A stretch of 64,000 nt of DNA from Tetracentron sinense (lineage: Eukaryota > Streptophyta > Magnoliopsida > Trochodendrales > Trochodendraceae): the NCBI GenBank assembly GCA_015143295.1, contig CM026565.1, forward strand, positions 15,684,041 through 15,748,040, in the 5' to 3' direction. The translations under genes were made by a program, and so were the position numbers. Within the stretch, counting starts at the first letter, position 1; every line of letters begins with the position of its first letter. This document shows, piece by piece, positions 11,601 through 26,600 of the stretch. The notes under the pieces are model-generated. The model was not told the origin of the DNA, did no database searches, and saw nothing but the letters and a program-made list of their open reading frames with translations.

Positions 11601-14600
11601 AAACCCAAGCAGTTCAACCATCTGGTTTGGGATTCACAATGCTGGAATCAGGTTTGGTGATTCTGGTTTGGGATTCACAATGCTGGATTAAAGACAATGT
11701 ATAGGTTTATATTAGGAAAATATCGATTTTAACTTAGTATTTTTTAAATTATATTATACTCTTCTATCTAAAGTTTATGATCTTTTTATTAGTAAATCAC
11801 AAATTTGCTATACATAGTTTTAGGAAAATTTTAAATCCATAAAGACTTCTAGATAGTATGTGGAAAAATTCCTTTTGAATGGAATTTTGTTCGTAAAAGG
11901 ATTTGTCAGACAAAAAGTGGTTGTTTAAATGAACAAAATGTATGTTAAAAGGAGTCTTTTCTAGGATGTATCAAAATGTCTCATTGGATTCAACGATATC
12001 CTTACATTTCACGCTTTTACCATTTGGAGCAAGTAGCGTAGATTTCCAGATTTAGGTTGGGGGAAAGTCAACCCCCTTGATTTTATCTTCTCGTGTTTCA
12101 AAAAATCTCGTACAATGATCCACTTTCTTCTGTTCTTCACACCCTGTCTTGTTCTATCTCTCATTTTTGGAAACTGTCTCCATCAAATTTGGGTTGGTTC
12201 TTTCAATTTGACTATGGCAAATCACAGCATTCTGCTCAGGGTGAACCGTTGCCTTTCATAGATGGTTTAGTAGCCTCGTAGTCTAAGTTTACCTCTAAAT
12301 TAATCTTCTAAATAGATTCTGAAACTTCCAGTTTTACTCGTTCATGTTCATTTTTTTTGTACGGATATGGAGGTCCAACTGATCCATCGATCAATATATT
12401 ATAGATGATCATATCTTTGTAAATATTATGGTGCTCAAACAACAGACTTTGCGCTCGATTAAGATTCAGAATAGGATCCGAGTTGGCTGAAACAACTCAT
12501 CTCCATCTATATCTCATTTGCTTAAGTATGAATCTTGTTTCAACTTCAGATTCTAACCCATTCATAGTTGGGTTTTGTTTACCGTCAATCATGGTCACCA
12601 ATTGATTTAACCATGCTTCTGTTCAATTAATTATCTCCTTAATAGCGCTTTATTTGTTCAAACCGCCAATCCTATAAATCAATCAGTAGATTAATTTTGC
12701 GATATCATATCCTTGAACTGCATGCTAACCCCAAATTCTCTTCCACTTCTTATAAGGATTAAATATCAGAAATCGGAAAAAAGCCAAACTGATGCAATGA
12801 GACCTTGGCTAAACATTAAAGATTGACGCTACAGAAATTAGATTTAGGATTACTTCTGATCTTCTGCACTGAGTAGGAATTGCTATCTAAGTTTATAGAC
12901 ATGGACACATGCGTCGGAGTCTACAATTTTTTCTTACATTGTTAATTCGGATATCTTCTGATGTATATAATATACTTATAAGGGCATATATGAATGTACT
13001 AGTGGTATCTTCATCACCTACAAAGCTTCTAAAGGATATAGAACACCTATTTGTAGAGCATGCCAATTTATGGTGTAGGTATCTAAAAGAAAAGAAAATC
13101 TGAACGTGCCGAACAAGAATCCGATACATGTCAGAGTCTTTCATACGTCTGACATGGACACTTCACCCATTTAGAAGAGCCTGCGAAACATATATCACTA
13201 TTATGATCTCTACCAAAATGCAAATTCTATTTCATAGAAATTTGAAACAGAAAATCTTGCACAAACACAAATGTTCTTCCTCGATTCTTAAATTTCTAAT
13301 CATAGCATAAAAATTTGTCCACGTAAACATTAACTTTAATCCAATCTCAAATATTCACATCTCTTGATCATTTCATTCAGTTGAGAAATTATGCCAGATG
13401 TTAAATTTGAATTAGAACTTCTAATACCAATATAGATGCATTACAACAACTCCGATATAAAAAGTAGGATATTTTTATGTATAATGTAGGACGGCAACAA
13501 GGTGAATAGGATTGACGCTATAGTTAATATTGATTGCTAGGAGATACAACAAAGTAATAGGTTGTGGTGTCTCGGTTTGATTATTCACTGTCGTAATGGG
13601 CCATCTAAATAAGCCCATTACAGCTTTATTATCTAGTTGCTGTATTATGTTTTATTGTCTATTGTCTTTTATGTAACTAAGGACATTTATGTCATTTCAT
13701 TCTATTACTAATATAAAAGAATAGCTAAAGGGATGGAGACATTAATTATTTAATTCCATACCCTATTCCCCTTTCTTCTTCCTCTTTTCCTCTCTCTCTT
13801 CTATAAACCCTAGTTTACTATTTCTAATTTTCTACTTGGTATCAGAGTGGGAAGAAAAACTTGCGTTTTTCTTTTCCTTTTATGTCGTTTTCATGAATAG
13901 TGTTAACGAACAGTGGCCGTGAACAGTGCTATGAATAGTTCCGTGAACAATGTGTAAACAGTGCGATGAACAGTAACATGAACAATGCTATGAACAGTGC
14001 GATGAACAGAGATATGAACAGTGCCATGAATAGTGTTTTTTGCAGGAAAAAAATCTTAAAAGATCTATATTTTTTGGGGGATTTGTGATGATCTTTCTAA
14101 ACTTTTTTGACAAGTTCTAGATGAAGATTTATTCAATTGTTTGATTTAAAAAAATCAGTTTGGATCAAACAATTGGAACAAATTATTAGGGATTGTATGT
14201 TGCTATTGGTTGATAAAAGTTGATGTGTTTTGGTGATTGAAATTTAATGGAACACAAATGGTGAAGTTTGGCCGAGTTTCAGAGTCTTTACATTGTTTTT
14301 CTCAAGTTCACATTCTGAATCTTCTATTTTTGCTATGATTGTGCTTTGTTATTTGATTGTATGAAGTTGAAAACCTTGGTGGAAGGCTGTGAAGTGTGTG
14401 GATTGCTGATTTGTATAAATCAGAATTGATTTAAACCTCTAGTTGAGGCGTTATTGGTGTTTGATTTTATGAAGTTGAAAACCTTGGTGAAAGGTTGTGA
14501 AGTGTGTGAATTCTTGATTTGTATAAATCAGAATTGTATAAATCAGAATTGATTTATACCTCTGGTTGAGGCATTGTTCGTGTTTGAGAGATCCGACTTA

Positions 14601-17600
14601 TTGACTTGTTTGAATTTTAATCCTTAAGGAATACTTACATTGGGATTAGTGATTTGGAGGAACATCCAAGCATGCAGATCAATACGCATAGTGCCTCCTT
14701 CATTGGTATTGCCTCTTTTGGGGAGTTCTTTGTTATACTACCCCATTTTCAACAGTCCTCTAAGGACACTCTTCCAGTATCCAAAGGAGAACTTGAGCGC
14801 TTTAGTTAGTTACTTTCACAGAAAGAGTTACTTCTGGATCCCCCACTTTTGTTGTTCAGACAGGTACTCATCCTGAGTTTTCTGCTAACCTCCTTTCTGT
14901 TAGTAGTTTAACTAAGCATGTGTGTTGTAGTGTAACATTTTTTTCCATCTTATTGTGTATTTCAGGATCTGGTGACACAACGGCAGATTGGGAGTGGAAG
15001 TAAAGTGGATGGGCTTTACATCTTGGATCAGACTCCTGTTCTTATCTCTAGTGCTTTTCAGTCGTATAGTTCTATTAATAAGGACCAGATTTTGAAATGG
15101 ATAATGAGTCTGCAGACTCAAGGTGCAAACTCAAGAATAGAACGTGAGCAGTTATCTGGAACAGTGACCTAGTGTTGTGGACGATGATTTTGCTGGGCTC
15201 TATGACTCATCCCTCATTTTATGTCTTCAGATTCTGAAGCGGTTGTCGATTGGTAAGGAGCTACGCTTGATAGATTTTGGAAAGTGTACCGGCGCATTTG
15301 TAGCGCCAAAAGTAAAGACTACTGTAGCTAGTGAGGTAACGCATTTGCTTATGATGGGTTATTATGATGATCAGTTGTTATTGCTTATGTAAGTTGTTGA
15401 ATAAAAGTTTGAAAATTTTCGCATTTTCGCGGGTAAAGTCTTCCTCATGTGTGGTTATGACGAACGGGCACGCGTCTCGGAACACGATTCTTTAGGTGCG
15501 GGTTCGGGGTATCATAGTTGGTATCAGAGCCAAAAACAATAACCTTCATAACAAATCGTATCCAATATAGAGTCCAATAGAATATTAGACGCAATTAGGA
15601 CTGTCATACACTGTCGGTTTCAGATCAAATGACGATGTGAAACCTTGTGTATACGTTAGGAGTGAATGCTGGACAGATAGATCATCTCTAGGAGAGTGTA
15701 AGAGGTAGTCTTATTATGCCTGAAGGGGATTAAGCATGATTAGACTAATGTGTGAGATATTTTGGATGATCTTGTGATGAATTTGATTTGGACGTCACTG
15801 TTGTGAGATAGTAAAACGTTGTTGTTTTCATAATAGGGAGAACGATGTCGCCCTGTCGAGCGCCCGAGGGTTCATTGGCTGGAGCCTATTAGGCTATAAT
15901 GACCCTAGCCAACTTAAAAAAAAAAAACCACTCAAAGGGAGTGGGGTGTTTGGTAGACCCCTACCAGTTTATTAATAAAAGGAAATGGGGATGGGGGGGG
16001 GGGGACAAAACCATACCCCTATAAAGACACAAATAGAAAAATAAAAAAGGGGGGGGGGGGGACATAAAACCAAAACCCCTAAAAAGACACAACAAAGGCA
16101 AGGGGAATTAAAAACCCCCATATTTCCCAGACCCACTTTATCTAGGAAAAGAAGAGCTCTAAGACGAGAAATTTCCTATCTAGAAAGGATCGAACATGAA
16201 AGTTGAAGATCACTACCATAATTTGCTAAAAAATCAGCAACCTGATTAGCTTCCCTATAAATATGAGTAATAGATGAGCATAAGTTCCGAACTTTGCTGA
16301 TCTTTTGATTCCAATACCAAACATTCCAGGGATTATGACATATACCATTCCAGGCATCCACAAGAGTTTGAGAGTCAGACTCTAGCTCAATCTGCATATA
16401 CCCCATAGATTTACAAAGCAGAATACCGTCTGGAAGGGCTCTAGTCTCAGCAACATAACTGGAACAATGATCATAAAACGCATAAAAACAAGCTATCATC
16501 TCTCCATGATGATTACGAATAATACCCCCTCCACCTGCTAAGCCAGGATTACCTCTAGACGCTCCATCCTCATTCAATTTTATTTTACCTTGAAGAGGCC
16601 GAATCCATTTGACAAAAGTTATAAAATTTATTTTCTTTGAAAGGGTAGTCATAATGCCGAAAATAGATAGATCCAATCCCTTTTTATTAGATAATGGCCC
16701 TAATTCCGCCATCCAATCTTTAACACGAGCAATAATAAAGGCTGAAGGCTTCTGAGATCCTTTGAATCTACGAGAGGATCTTTTTTTCCATATTTCCCAA
16801 ATGATAGGAAGAGGGAGCAATATGAAAAGCTCGTTATGATGACTATCATAGGCTTTAAACCATCTCATTAGAAGACATTGTATGATATCACTGGGTTGTA
16901 AAACAATACAACAATGACTAGCAAAATACCTCCAAATACTATCTGCAATATCACTGGGAAAAAGGAGGTGAGATAGAGATTCAATATTACCAGAATATCA
17001 ACAAGAACAACTAACAAAAGGATTACCAGTAGGTTGAATCATTGTATCAATCAAAACAACACCATACATTTACCTTCCACCCAAAGATTTGATTTTTTTT
17101 TTGGGATTATAGGATTCCAAATATACTTACTCCAAACTTTACGAGCTTGAGTTTGTCTGATAGATTCCCAAGCAGTTTTAACTGAGAACTCACCATTCTG
17201 ACTGAGGTTCCAAATAAAAGAATCATCAGAATCAGAAGTGAAATAACCTGCAGATCTTATATCCCTCTTTAAATAGTCAGGCAAGTAATCATTTAACCAA
17301 ATTGAAATCCCAATTTCCATCATTATCAAGCATTTTAGAAATGAGGGGAAAAGAATGAGGAGTATTAATAGAATGATCAATAAGAGGATCCTCCCCAAAC
17401 CAACGATCTAACAATAAAATTATCTTATTACTATTACCTATTAAAGAAATTGACTTATAAATCACATCCTTACAAAGTTGACTAATTTTAATCCAAGTTT
17501 TGAAAGATCCAAATCTAGAAGAAGCATGCCAAATATGGTTATATTGAAATTTATTCCTGAAAAAAGTGGACCATAGATTTGTAGATTGGTACAATTTCCA

Positions 17601-20600
17601 TACTTGTTTCATTCTAAGAGCAATAGAGAATTCATTCATTTTCCTAATTCCCAGACCACCTTCCAACTGAGGAAGAGGGAGCAAATGTTCCAATTTAACC
17701 AATGAAGTTTTTTAACTTCATTCGTATTATTCTAAAAAAATTTAGCTATTGTTCTATCCATAAGATTAGTAATAACTTTAGGAACATGAATACCCGCTAA
17801 AAGATAAGTGGGGATAGAAGATAAAACATGTTTTATAAGAATTAATCTCTCACCAGTTGATAAAAAATTAGCTTTCCAACCTTCCACCTTAGAAGTGATC
17901 TTGTCAATAAGAGAATTAAAATAACACTTTTTCAGGCGGCCTTTATAAAGAGGGACCCCAAGATAAATAAAAGGAAATTTCTAGAATACCCACCCAATTA
18001 AAAATATGCTCAGATCTCATCCTAGTCATCTTATCAGAATAGTAAAAAGCACTTTTAGCTTTATTAATCAACCGGTCTGAAGATTTCTCATAAGAAGAAA
18101 TAAAGTTAAAAATTTTCCTAATATTCTATTTCCTACCATTGCAAAAAATTAAGCGTATCATCAGCAAAGAGAAGGTGAGAGATCAGATTACCATATCTTC
18201 CCAATTTATATGTTGAAGGAAGACTCTCAGATATGGGTTTGAGGCCCCTACTGAGGATTTCTTCAACTAAGATGAAAAGAGCAGGAGACGGGGGGTCACC
18301 TTGGCGAAGACCACGAGAGCTCTGGAAAAAACCTTGTAAGCATCCATTAATAAGAATAGAGAAAGATTGATTAATAAGACAACCATGAATCAATCTAATG
18401 ACTTATTCTTTAAATCCCATCCTTTGAAGAACTGCAAAAATGAAACTCCATTCCATTCTATCATAGACTTTAGACATATCAAGCTTAAAAATGACATTAC
18501 CTCCAGGAGCATTTCTATCAATGTCTTGCATCATCTCCTGAGCTAAACTAACATTATCTATAATATTTCTACCTTTCACAAAGACACTCTGCTCATCAGA
18601 AATAATGTTAGGAAGCAATAGTCCAATACGGTCAACCAAAATTCTCGAAATAATCTTATAAAGAAAGTTGCAAAGACTAATTGGTCTAAAGTCCGAAAAA
18701 GACACAGGAGTGCTGCATTTAGGGATTAAAGCAATAACAGTTGCATTAATAGCTCTAGGAATTTTAGCAGACATGAAAAAGAAAGTAATAGCATGAAAAA
18801 GATCTTCCTTAATAATGTTCCAGCAAGGATGAAAAAAATGACTAGAAAACCCATCTGGACCAGGAGCACTATCAGCTGACATACTGAAAACAACCCGTTT
18901 AATTTCTTCTATAGAAGGAATAGTAGATATAAAAATATTATTTTCTTCCGAAATTAGACAGGGGATGAAATTCAAGATATTATGATCAATCATAGTAATA
19001 TCAGAAGAAAGCAAATTTTAAAAAAAGGTTACCGCTTCATTACCTATGTCCTCCTGAGCATCCAACTAGTTCCCTTGGGCATCTTTGATTCTATATATTC
19101 CATTACGTCCCCTTCTAGAATTTGTGACCATGTGGAAGAATTTTGTGTTGTTGTCACCTTCTTTTAGTCATTGAACTCTGGATTTTGTCTCCAATAAATT
19201 TCTTCTGAAGGACAGTTTGCAATTCCACCTTGAGGTTAGATAATAGAATATTTTTTCCATCATCCCAGGATCTTTGAATCTCTTCTTCTAGACACAAAAT
19301 TTGACTCTCGAGATCTTTAATTTTTTGGAAAATATCCAAAAACATCCCTATTCCAACTCTTTAAAGAAAATTTAAGCCTTTTAAGCTTAAAGAAGAAGGA
19401 GATAAGAGGGTTAGCTGAGATTGGAAGACCCCATGAATCATTCACTATTCTTGAAAAGTCTGGATGAGAAATCCACATATGTTGGAATTTAAAAGATGAT
19501 GGTCTTCCAATTTTATTTTTTCCATACACAAACAAAAGAGGGGCATGGTCCGAAGCAACTCTTGAGAGATTTTCAACCGACAAATTATTAAAATTATGAG
19601 TCCACTCTGGGTTAAATAGTATGCGATCTAGGCGAGCATAGATACGGTGCACTCCCTCCTGATTGTTGCACCAAGTAAATTTATTTCCAGTAAATCCAAC
19701 ATCCATCAAACCCAACTCATTAATCATATTGTTAAAATCCTCCATGGAGTCATAATTAACATCTCTACCACCCATCTTTTTATCAGACACAGAGATAGCA
19801 TTGAAATCACCACCAATGAAAAAAGGACAGAGGGACAAACGCTTCCGACTGGTACATTTAGCATAAACAAAACACATCTTATCGGAATCATATTATTGTT
19901 AGTGACATCAGCAATAATCATTTGGTTTGTAGCAGAAATAAAAGAAAGTTTAATATTATTTTTCCAGAGCAACCAAATCTTATCATGATTTTCATGTGAG
20001 TCAAGATGATTATCCATACCAACAAAAGAGCAAACCTCATGAATCGAATTAAAGTTTTTTTTTGGTTCTATAATAGCAGAGATAAAAACATGATGAGAAG
20101 AAATGAAATTCTTTAATCTAGTTTTAGAAGCTAAATTACCAACTCCCCTTATATTCCATATAAGAAAATTATTCATTAAAAACATTTATAGGGTTGGTAA
20201 CCTTAGATAGAACCATAGTTCTAGATCGAGTTATTCTGTCCGATGAATGCCCAACTTTTAAAGATTTTTTTAATTTTTTGAGTATCCTGAGGAAGTCTTC
20301 TAAAAAATTCAGCTTTTAGTAATTTTTTGAAAACTGTTTTCCCTCCTCCTTAAACTCTTCTATATTATCTATTGAGCATAAATCAAAGGAAGAATGATAT
20401 TCCATAGTTTGGGATTGAGCCCCAGAATTTTAAAAATTGTGAAGATCTTCAATCGAATGATCAAACCCTTCTAAATTTTCAACCAATTTATGCCACATAC
20501 GATAACGATCAGAAAGATGAAATCTAATCCTATGGTATATATTTTCATTCATATGAAGACCTTTTATTTCAGATTTAGAAAGAATATTTTTGACAATCAA

Positions 20601-23600
20601 TGGATTTTCACCTTTATCAGTTTCCCTCATAAGTTTACCATTAACCAGTTTTTTCTTTAACCAGTTTTTTCTTCAAATCTATGGAGTTATGATTATAGAT
20701 CATACCTGAATTGGAAAAATTAATAGAATCTGTAGAAGGAGTAGTTTACCCATACTCGTTATCAGCTGCTATCGTGAGAGGTAACCCCTTAACTTGATCA
20801 GAATTCTGCACTAAGGACGTATAGGAGGGATGCTGTTATTTGGAGAAGATGATTGGATTTCCACATGCGATAACAGCAAATCAGGATTATTTTGATCCTC
20901 CTTCTCTAGGTTACTTCTCAGAACCAGAAATCCATCGTTTTGCACAGATTTATTTGTCGCTGTATTATTGCTTTCAATCTCAATGCTTGGATCTTTAATG
21001 GAGTCAGGAGTTTCTCCAGATATGTTTTTCACCACCCATTCTTTATTCTTTAATCTATCTCCTCCTTCTTCAACCTCCTTCTGTCCTATGATTTTATGAT
21101 TAGATCTGTTATTTTTTCAAGATTTACAGCTCTCCGAATCATGGCTGAGCTTCTTGCATTTTAGACAAAAGAGGGTACTTTTCTCATACTCTATTGCTTG
21201 CCATCTACCATTATTTCCTATTCCTAGCCAGAAACGTTCTGGGTTTTGCTTGAGGAGATCGACTTCAATACAGACACGAGCAACACTTGGATGGGACAAA
21301 GTCTTGGTCGGACCATCGATCTTAAGAACTTTCCCAATGATATTGCCGATAGAGTTCAAGGCAGATTCATTAAAAAGGCGAATAGGGAGATTAGGAAAAC
21401 TTACCCTGATCAGAACTAGGAATGGTTCACTTCTTGGAACGAATGATGGAGTCCATTTAAAAAATCTTATCCGACACCTGAAAATAGGTAATCCATACGC
21501 TTGCTCGAGTGCCTGTTCTGCTATGGTTGTCTTTTTTCATTCGTTTATATAGGCAATTCAATTGGTCAATAGCTGTCTCGGTATCAACGAAAGGCAATGT
21601 CCTTCCCGATCGATATTCGTGCGTGCTTGATTCCAGGCTTGGTGGCTCGCGTAGAATCACTCTTGTATCCGACCCTCGTCTTAGGCACTGGGCTCAGAAT
21701 AGCAATCCCTGCCCTATGTCCCTGGACCTGACCTTTGAAAGCCTGCCATCAAGCTTCCCTTTCATCTGCTCCGGTCTTTGTATGTCACAGGTCCATGGTT
21801 AACTCTCCCTGTCTCTTACTCGCCTATTTGAGCTTCGAAACCTACTCGTTATTTGGGGTTGTTCTTTTTGTTGAAGAGAAGAACCGCACGCAGTAGGCTA
21901 GGTAGCCATTGATATATATTGTTTCCTTTAGCCAAACCATCAAGTAGTCTTCTTCCGAAGAGAATCTGAAGAGGAGATGCCTAGTGTCCAGGATCCCCAC
22001 AGCTACTGTCAAACAAATACCCATAGACTTCTTCATGAAAGTTTTGATTGCTGCTAGAGGAGGCCGTCCGTATGCACACTTGGCTACCAAGGTGAGTTGA
22101 TGAGGGATGGAGGGAGTCGAAGTTTCCTCCTCTGTGAATATCAAGGCTGGTTCTCCTAAATGGGTACCTTGTTTTTGAATGGTATGGATTGAGGAGATGG
22201 ATCCGAAAGCTTTGATGAGATTCTTGCAACTTCAGCATAAGAAAGAAGGGGAGGATCCGGCAGCATGGAAGAGGAGTCTCCCTCCTAACCCCCGGCAACC
22301 CTAGGGTTTGCCATGGATCACTAGCAAAACGAACACAATATTTTTGCTAACATGCACCTAAAAAGTTTTCTGGCTAACTTGGATCTCCAGGCCTAGCCAA
22401 CTTGATCTAGCAACATCAAGCTCAAAATATGAATGGGAATGGTAACCGTATTCTTATTGTTACAGTCCTAGAGCACGGAAATGGGACTAGGTTGGAGAAG
22501 TTTACACGTTTGGGACCGTCGGCTTTTGCGGGTACTACTGATCCATTAAAGGCAGAGAATTGGATTAGGGAATTGGAGAAAATTTCCCGGGCTATGTCCT
22601 TGCCAGAAAACGACAAGCCCGAGTTTGCCCTTTTCATGCTCGAGGGAGAGGCTGAGCATTGGTGAACTATAGTAGAGAGAACAGTTCCACCGAGTCAGAC
22701 TCGTGAGTTGGGTGAAGTTTACAGAATTGTTCTACAAGCAATACTTCTCAGCATCTATGAAGAAGAAGAAAGAGATGAAATTTCTACAACTGACCCAGGG
22801 GAACCTGTCCATCAGCGAGTACGAGCAGAAATTCAATCAACTATCCAGGTTTGCTGCTAAGTTCGTAGAGGACGAACAATGGAGTGTGGAAAAGTTCGAG
22901 GAAGGATTGAGGCCTGCTATGAAGGGAAAGTTAGCGGCTCAAAAATTTACTTTATTTTCTGAAGTTTTAAATAGGGCACTGAGGATAGAAAATGTGCTTG
23001 AAGAAATGCGAAAATTTTATGGGGAAGAGAGTGAAGTAAAATGTAATGACGAAAAAAGAAAAATTGAAGATTTGAATGAGGTTCATGTTACAGAGGAAGC
23101 TCATTCATGTTACAGAGGAAGCTAAACCTTGGAGTTGTGGGCATTGCGGTAAAAATCATCGCACTATTGACTGTCGAATTGCATCTTGTTATCTGTGTGG
23201 CAAACCGGGACACGTCAAGAAGTTCTGCCCATAATTGAAGCAACATGTAACCGAAGGCGGAAAAGGACAAGCCTTCGCCATTGCAAAAACAGACCGTACT
23301 GACAGAAATCGTAGAAGAAGGGAGAAACAAAGAAGAATAAGGAAATGAGGAAAAGATCTCATTGAATGACCTAATTAATTTTCCTTTTTTATGACTAATT
23401 TTGTATGTATGACGAGTTAAGGTAATAGTATGAAGTTGGATATTTGCTAATACTAAGGTTTGAGAGGACTAAATGAATGCTTATTTGGTGTATTGACCGA
23501 CAAATGAATGACATGTGGTATTTGTTGATACGAATTGTGATCTAATGGCAATTATAATTACTATTGTTTGTGAACTCATGCTGTAATGATGACAAGATGA

Positions 23601-26600
23601 GAAAGTTAAAATATTTTTTCAATACCCCTAATTGCAGATATAAATTAATCAAATTTTAAGGACGAAATTTTTGAGAGGGGAGATTATAACAACCCAAGAA
23701 AATTCTGAGGCCAGAATGACCTTGAATTAAGTATAATTAATTTAAAAATAATATTTATAAATATTAGGATGTCACTTTTCCCTAATCGGAATCCGTAGAA
23801 TTTCGGAAAAGTGTTTGGGTTTAACCGCGGGTTCTGGTTATCGGATTTGGTGTTCGATAAATTACCGGTATTCTCGTGCTGCATGTCGGTCTACTACCTG
23901 GACGATTACCCATCGTGATGGCTCTGTCATGCATCGATCGCAAAGCCGCAGGGGCCTCGTAAGTATAAAAACTAGAAAATCCGCAGATTTTTGAAATTCA
24001 GTCGGGACTCTATATTTACTGATTGCTCCAATAGCAATCTACGAAACTCGCACATCGCATGTCAGTCGACCATTCTGGACGACTGTCTGTCGTCTCGGCA
24101 ATTCATCATCTCAAACGGCGAAACTGCAGCGTGTTTTGTGTCCAAAATCAGGAAATTTGTGGGTTTTGTAATTTTCTTCCGGACTTACTTTTTACTATCA
24201 AAACTCAGCATTTTTCACGAAATTCGCATAGTGGGTGTTGGACTGTCCTAGTTCGGTCACCTATCATTTCGGCTTCATCGCACGCCGTCTAGCAGTGTTA
24301 CGGGAGTTGTATATACGAAAAACGGGAAACTCCAGTCAAATCGATCAATGTGATCAAACTGCCATGTGTGCGGCCAATGTGTTTGGCACATAGCCTCGCC
24401 ACCTAGGCGAGGCCCTTGCCTATATAAAGAGGGTTAAACCCCCCTCATTCTCACAAAAATCTGGGAGGGCCGAAGCTCTAGCCAATGTTTTTTAAAGAGA
24501 GAAAGTGTAGAGAGGAGAGAGAAAGTAAAGAGAAAGAAGGAGGCCTACCAGGGTTGATCATTGTTTTGAGCGCGTTGGCGGTGTCCGTTTTCTTCTCCCG
24601 AGCCTCGATCTACGTGTAGGGAGGTAAAAACCCTTTCCCTCTTTTCTATTTTCCCTGTTATGAATAGTTAACTTTAAATAATTGTAATTTTGCGCTCAAA
24701 ACTCGGAATCGAATGATTCTTGAGCTGTTGGAAAGATATTGAAACCCTCTTCAATGATCATGTTGAAAATTTTTCCTGATTTTGAGTCTAAGTGAGGTCA
24801 AATGGCCGAAAACGAAGATTGGTCTACTGTAATTCGTCCCAGGAACAACCAACTTTAGGGAAGCCTAGTTTTGTAACCGCTGATCGGAATCAAATGATTC
24901 TTGAGTTGTTGGAACGATATGGAAACTTTCTTCGATGTTCATGTTGAACATTTTTCTAGATTTTGAGTCTAAGTGAGGTCAAATGTCCGGGGGTGGATGT
25001 TGACTTATTATTAGTCTGATTTTTGAGACACGAGCCACACAGAGGTGCTCAGGGGTTATTTTGTTTGTATTTTTATTTTGTAGGTGTTGTGTTTTGGTTC
25101 ACGGTCTCGTGAGCCTTGGTTTTTTTCCTATTTCTCTTCGTTTTGTTTGTTTGTTCTTTTCTTTTTTCTGATATTTATATCTTGCTTGGATTATCGATCA
25201 AAAAAAAAAAAGTCCGAAGACCGAAGATTGGTATGCTGTAATTCGTCCCAGAAACAACCAACTTTAGGGAAGCCTAGTTTTGTAACCGCTGATCAGAATT
25301 GAATGATTCTTGAGTCGTTGGAAAGATACGGAAACCCTCTTCGATGTTCATGTTGAACATTTTTCCAGATTTTGACCATAAGTGAGGTCAAATGGTCAAA
25401 AACCGAAGACTGGTCTGTTGTAATTCGTTACAGGAACAACCAACTTTAGGGAAGCCTTGTTTTGTAACCACTGAGAGGAATTGAATGATTCTTAAGTCGT
25501 TGGAAATATACGGAAACCCTCTTCGATGTTCATGTTGAACATTTTTCTTGATTTGGAGCCTAACGTAGGTTAAAATAGCAAAATATAGAAAGTGGTCAAA
25601 CTGTTTTGGGATCCTTATGTGCTTATTGTTTTGGAATTCTGTGAGTGTTTGATGTGTGGATGAAAGGGTCGAAGACCCGGTGGATTGTGTATGGAAGGGA
25701 TGAGATTACGTATAAATTGAGCAGAGGGAGATAGTCCCTAGTTTCGGGCTATAAACAACTTGAAATTTTGGCTCTGTATGCTGGGCACTCGATCGCCCAA
25801 CACTGGCGATTGATTGCCAGTGCATAGGTTTTTGGGATTTTGTTTCCTCGTAGTGCTTGGACTTCTAAGAAGCTTGGTGTGGCTCCCCCTGTGATGTCAC
25901 CCTAGGGTGTCGTAATGCATGTTTGGATGTCGTGTAAGGCGATAGACGAATCCATTGGCCTGGGTACGTTCCCCAATAGAACGGTATACCATCACACTTG
26001 TTCCACGGGCGTGATGCCCAATTGATTCAATTATTCAAGCGAGACTTGGATTAATTGGGGATTTTCTACAGTTAAAAAATAAAATCTAACATGTGTTTGG
26101 CTGTTAGTTAGGGTTCCTCCATGACTGATAGTTGAGAGTTGGTGGAATAATATCAATGGATCCTCTTTGGCGAGGTACGTGACTGATAGTCGGGAGTGGG
26201 TGGAATAATATCCATGTATCCTCTTTGACTAGGTACGTGACTAATTGTCGGGAGTGGGTGGAGTGTTATCCATAGATCTTCTTTGACTAGGTCAGGAGAA
26301 ATGAATGTTGGTTTGAGGGGTAGTGATCTCTGTACTTCGGTATGTTCCAACAATACTTTGAGAGAAGTGTTCCCAAGACAGGTTGAGGAGTAGGGATCGT
26401 TGTACTTAAATATGTCCCAATAGAGCTTGGTTTGGAATAAATGATTGTTGGCTTGAGGGGTGGGGACCTCTGTACTTCGGTTATGTCCCAATAGAGCTTG
26501 GTTTGGAATAAATGAATGTTGGCTTGAGGGGTGGAGACCTCTGTACTTCGGTATGTTCCAACAATACTTTGAGGGAAGTGTTCCCAACACAGGTTAAGGA

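Larger units (their letters stand above)
15916..22391 (-). mobile_element. Near full-length L1-type LINE inserted in gag of B
   Basis: Minus-strand non-LTR element of 6,476 bp with ORF1 (DUF4283-like domain, zinc knuckle), endonuclease, reverse transcriptase, zinc-binding region and RNase H in that order. An exact 12-bp duplication CCTAGCCAACTT flanks it (15904-15915 and 22392-22403); across the duplication the gag reading LANL[13 protein letters not shown] continues, which confirms the limits. The coding parts have stops and frame shifts, so it is inactive. The sense 3' end is a hairpin plus twelve T's instead of a poly(A) tail. Confidence 0.88.

Noticed and set aside
22370-22380. Alternative LINE target duplication CTGGCTAACTT against CTAGCCAACTT
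   Set aside because: It has two mismatches, while CCTAGCCAACTT at 22392 is exact and restores the gag reading of element B.
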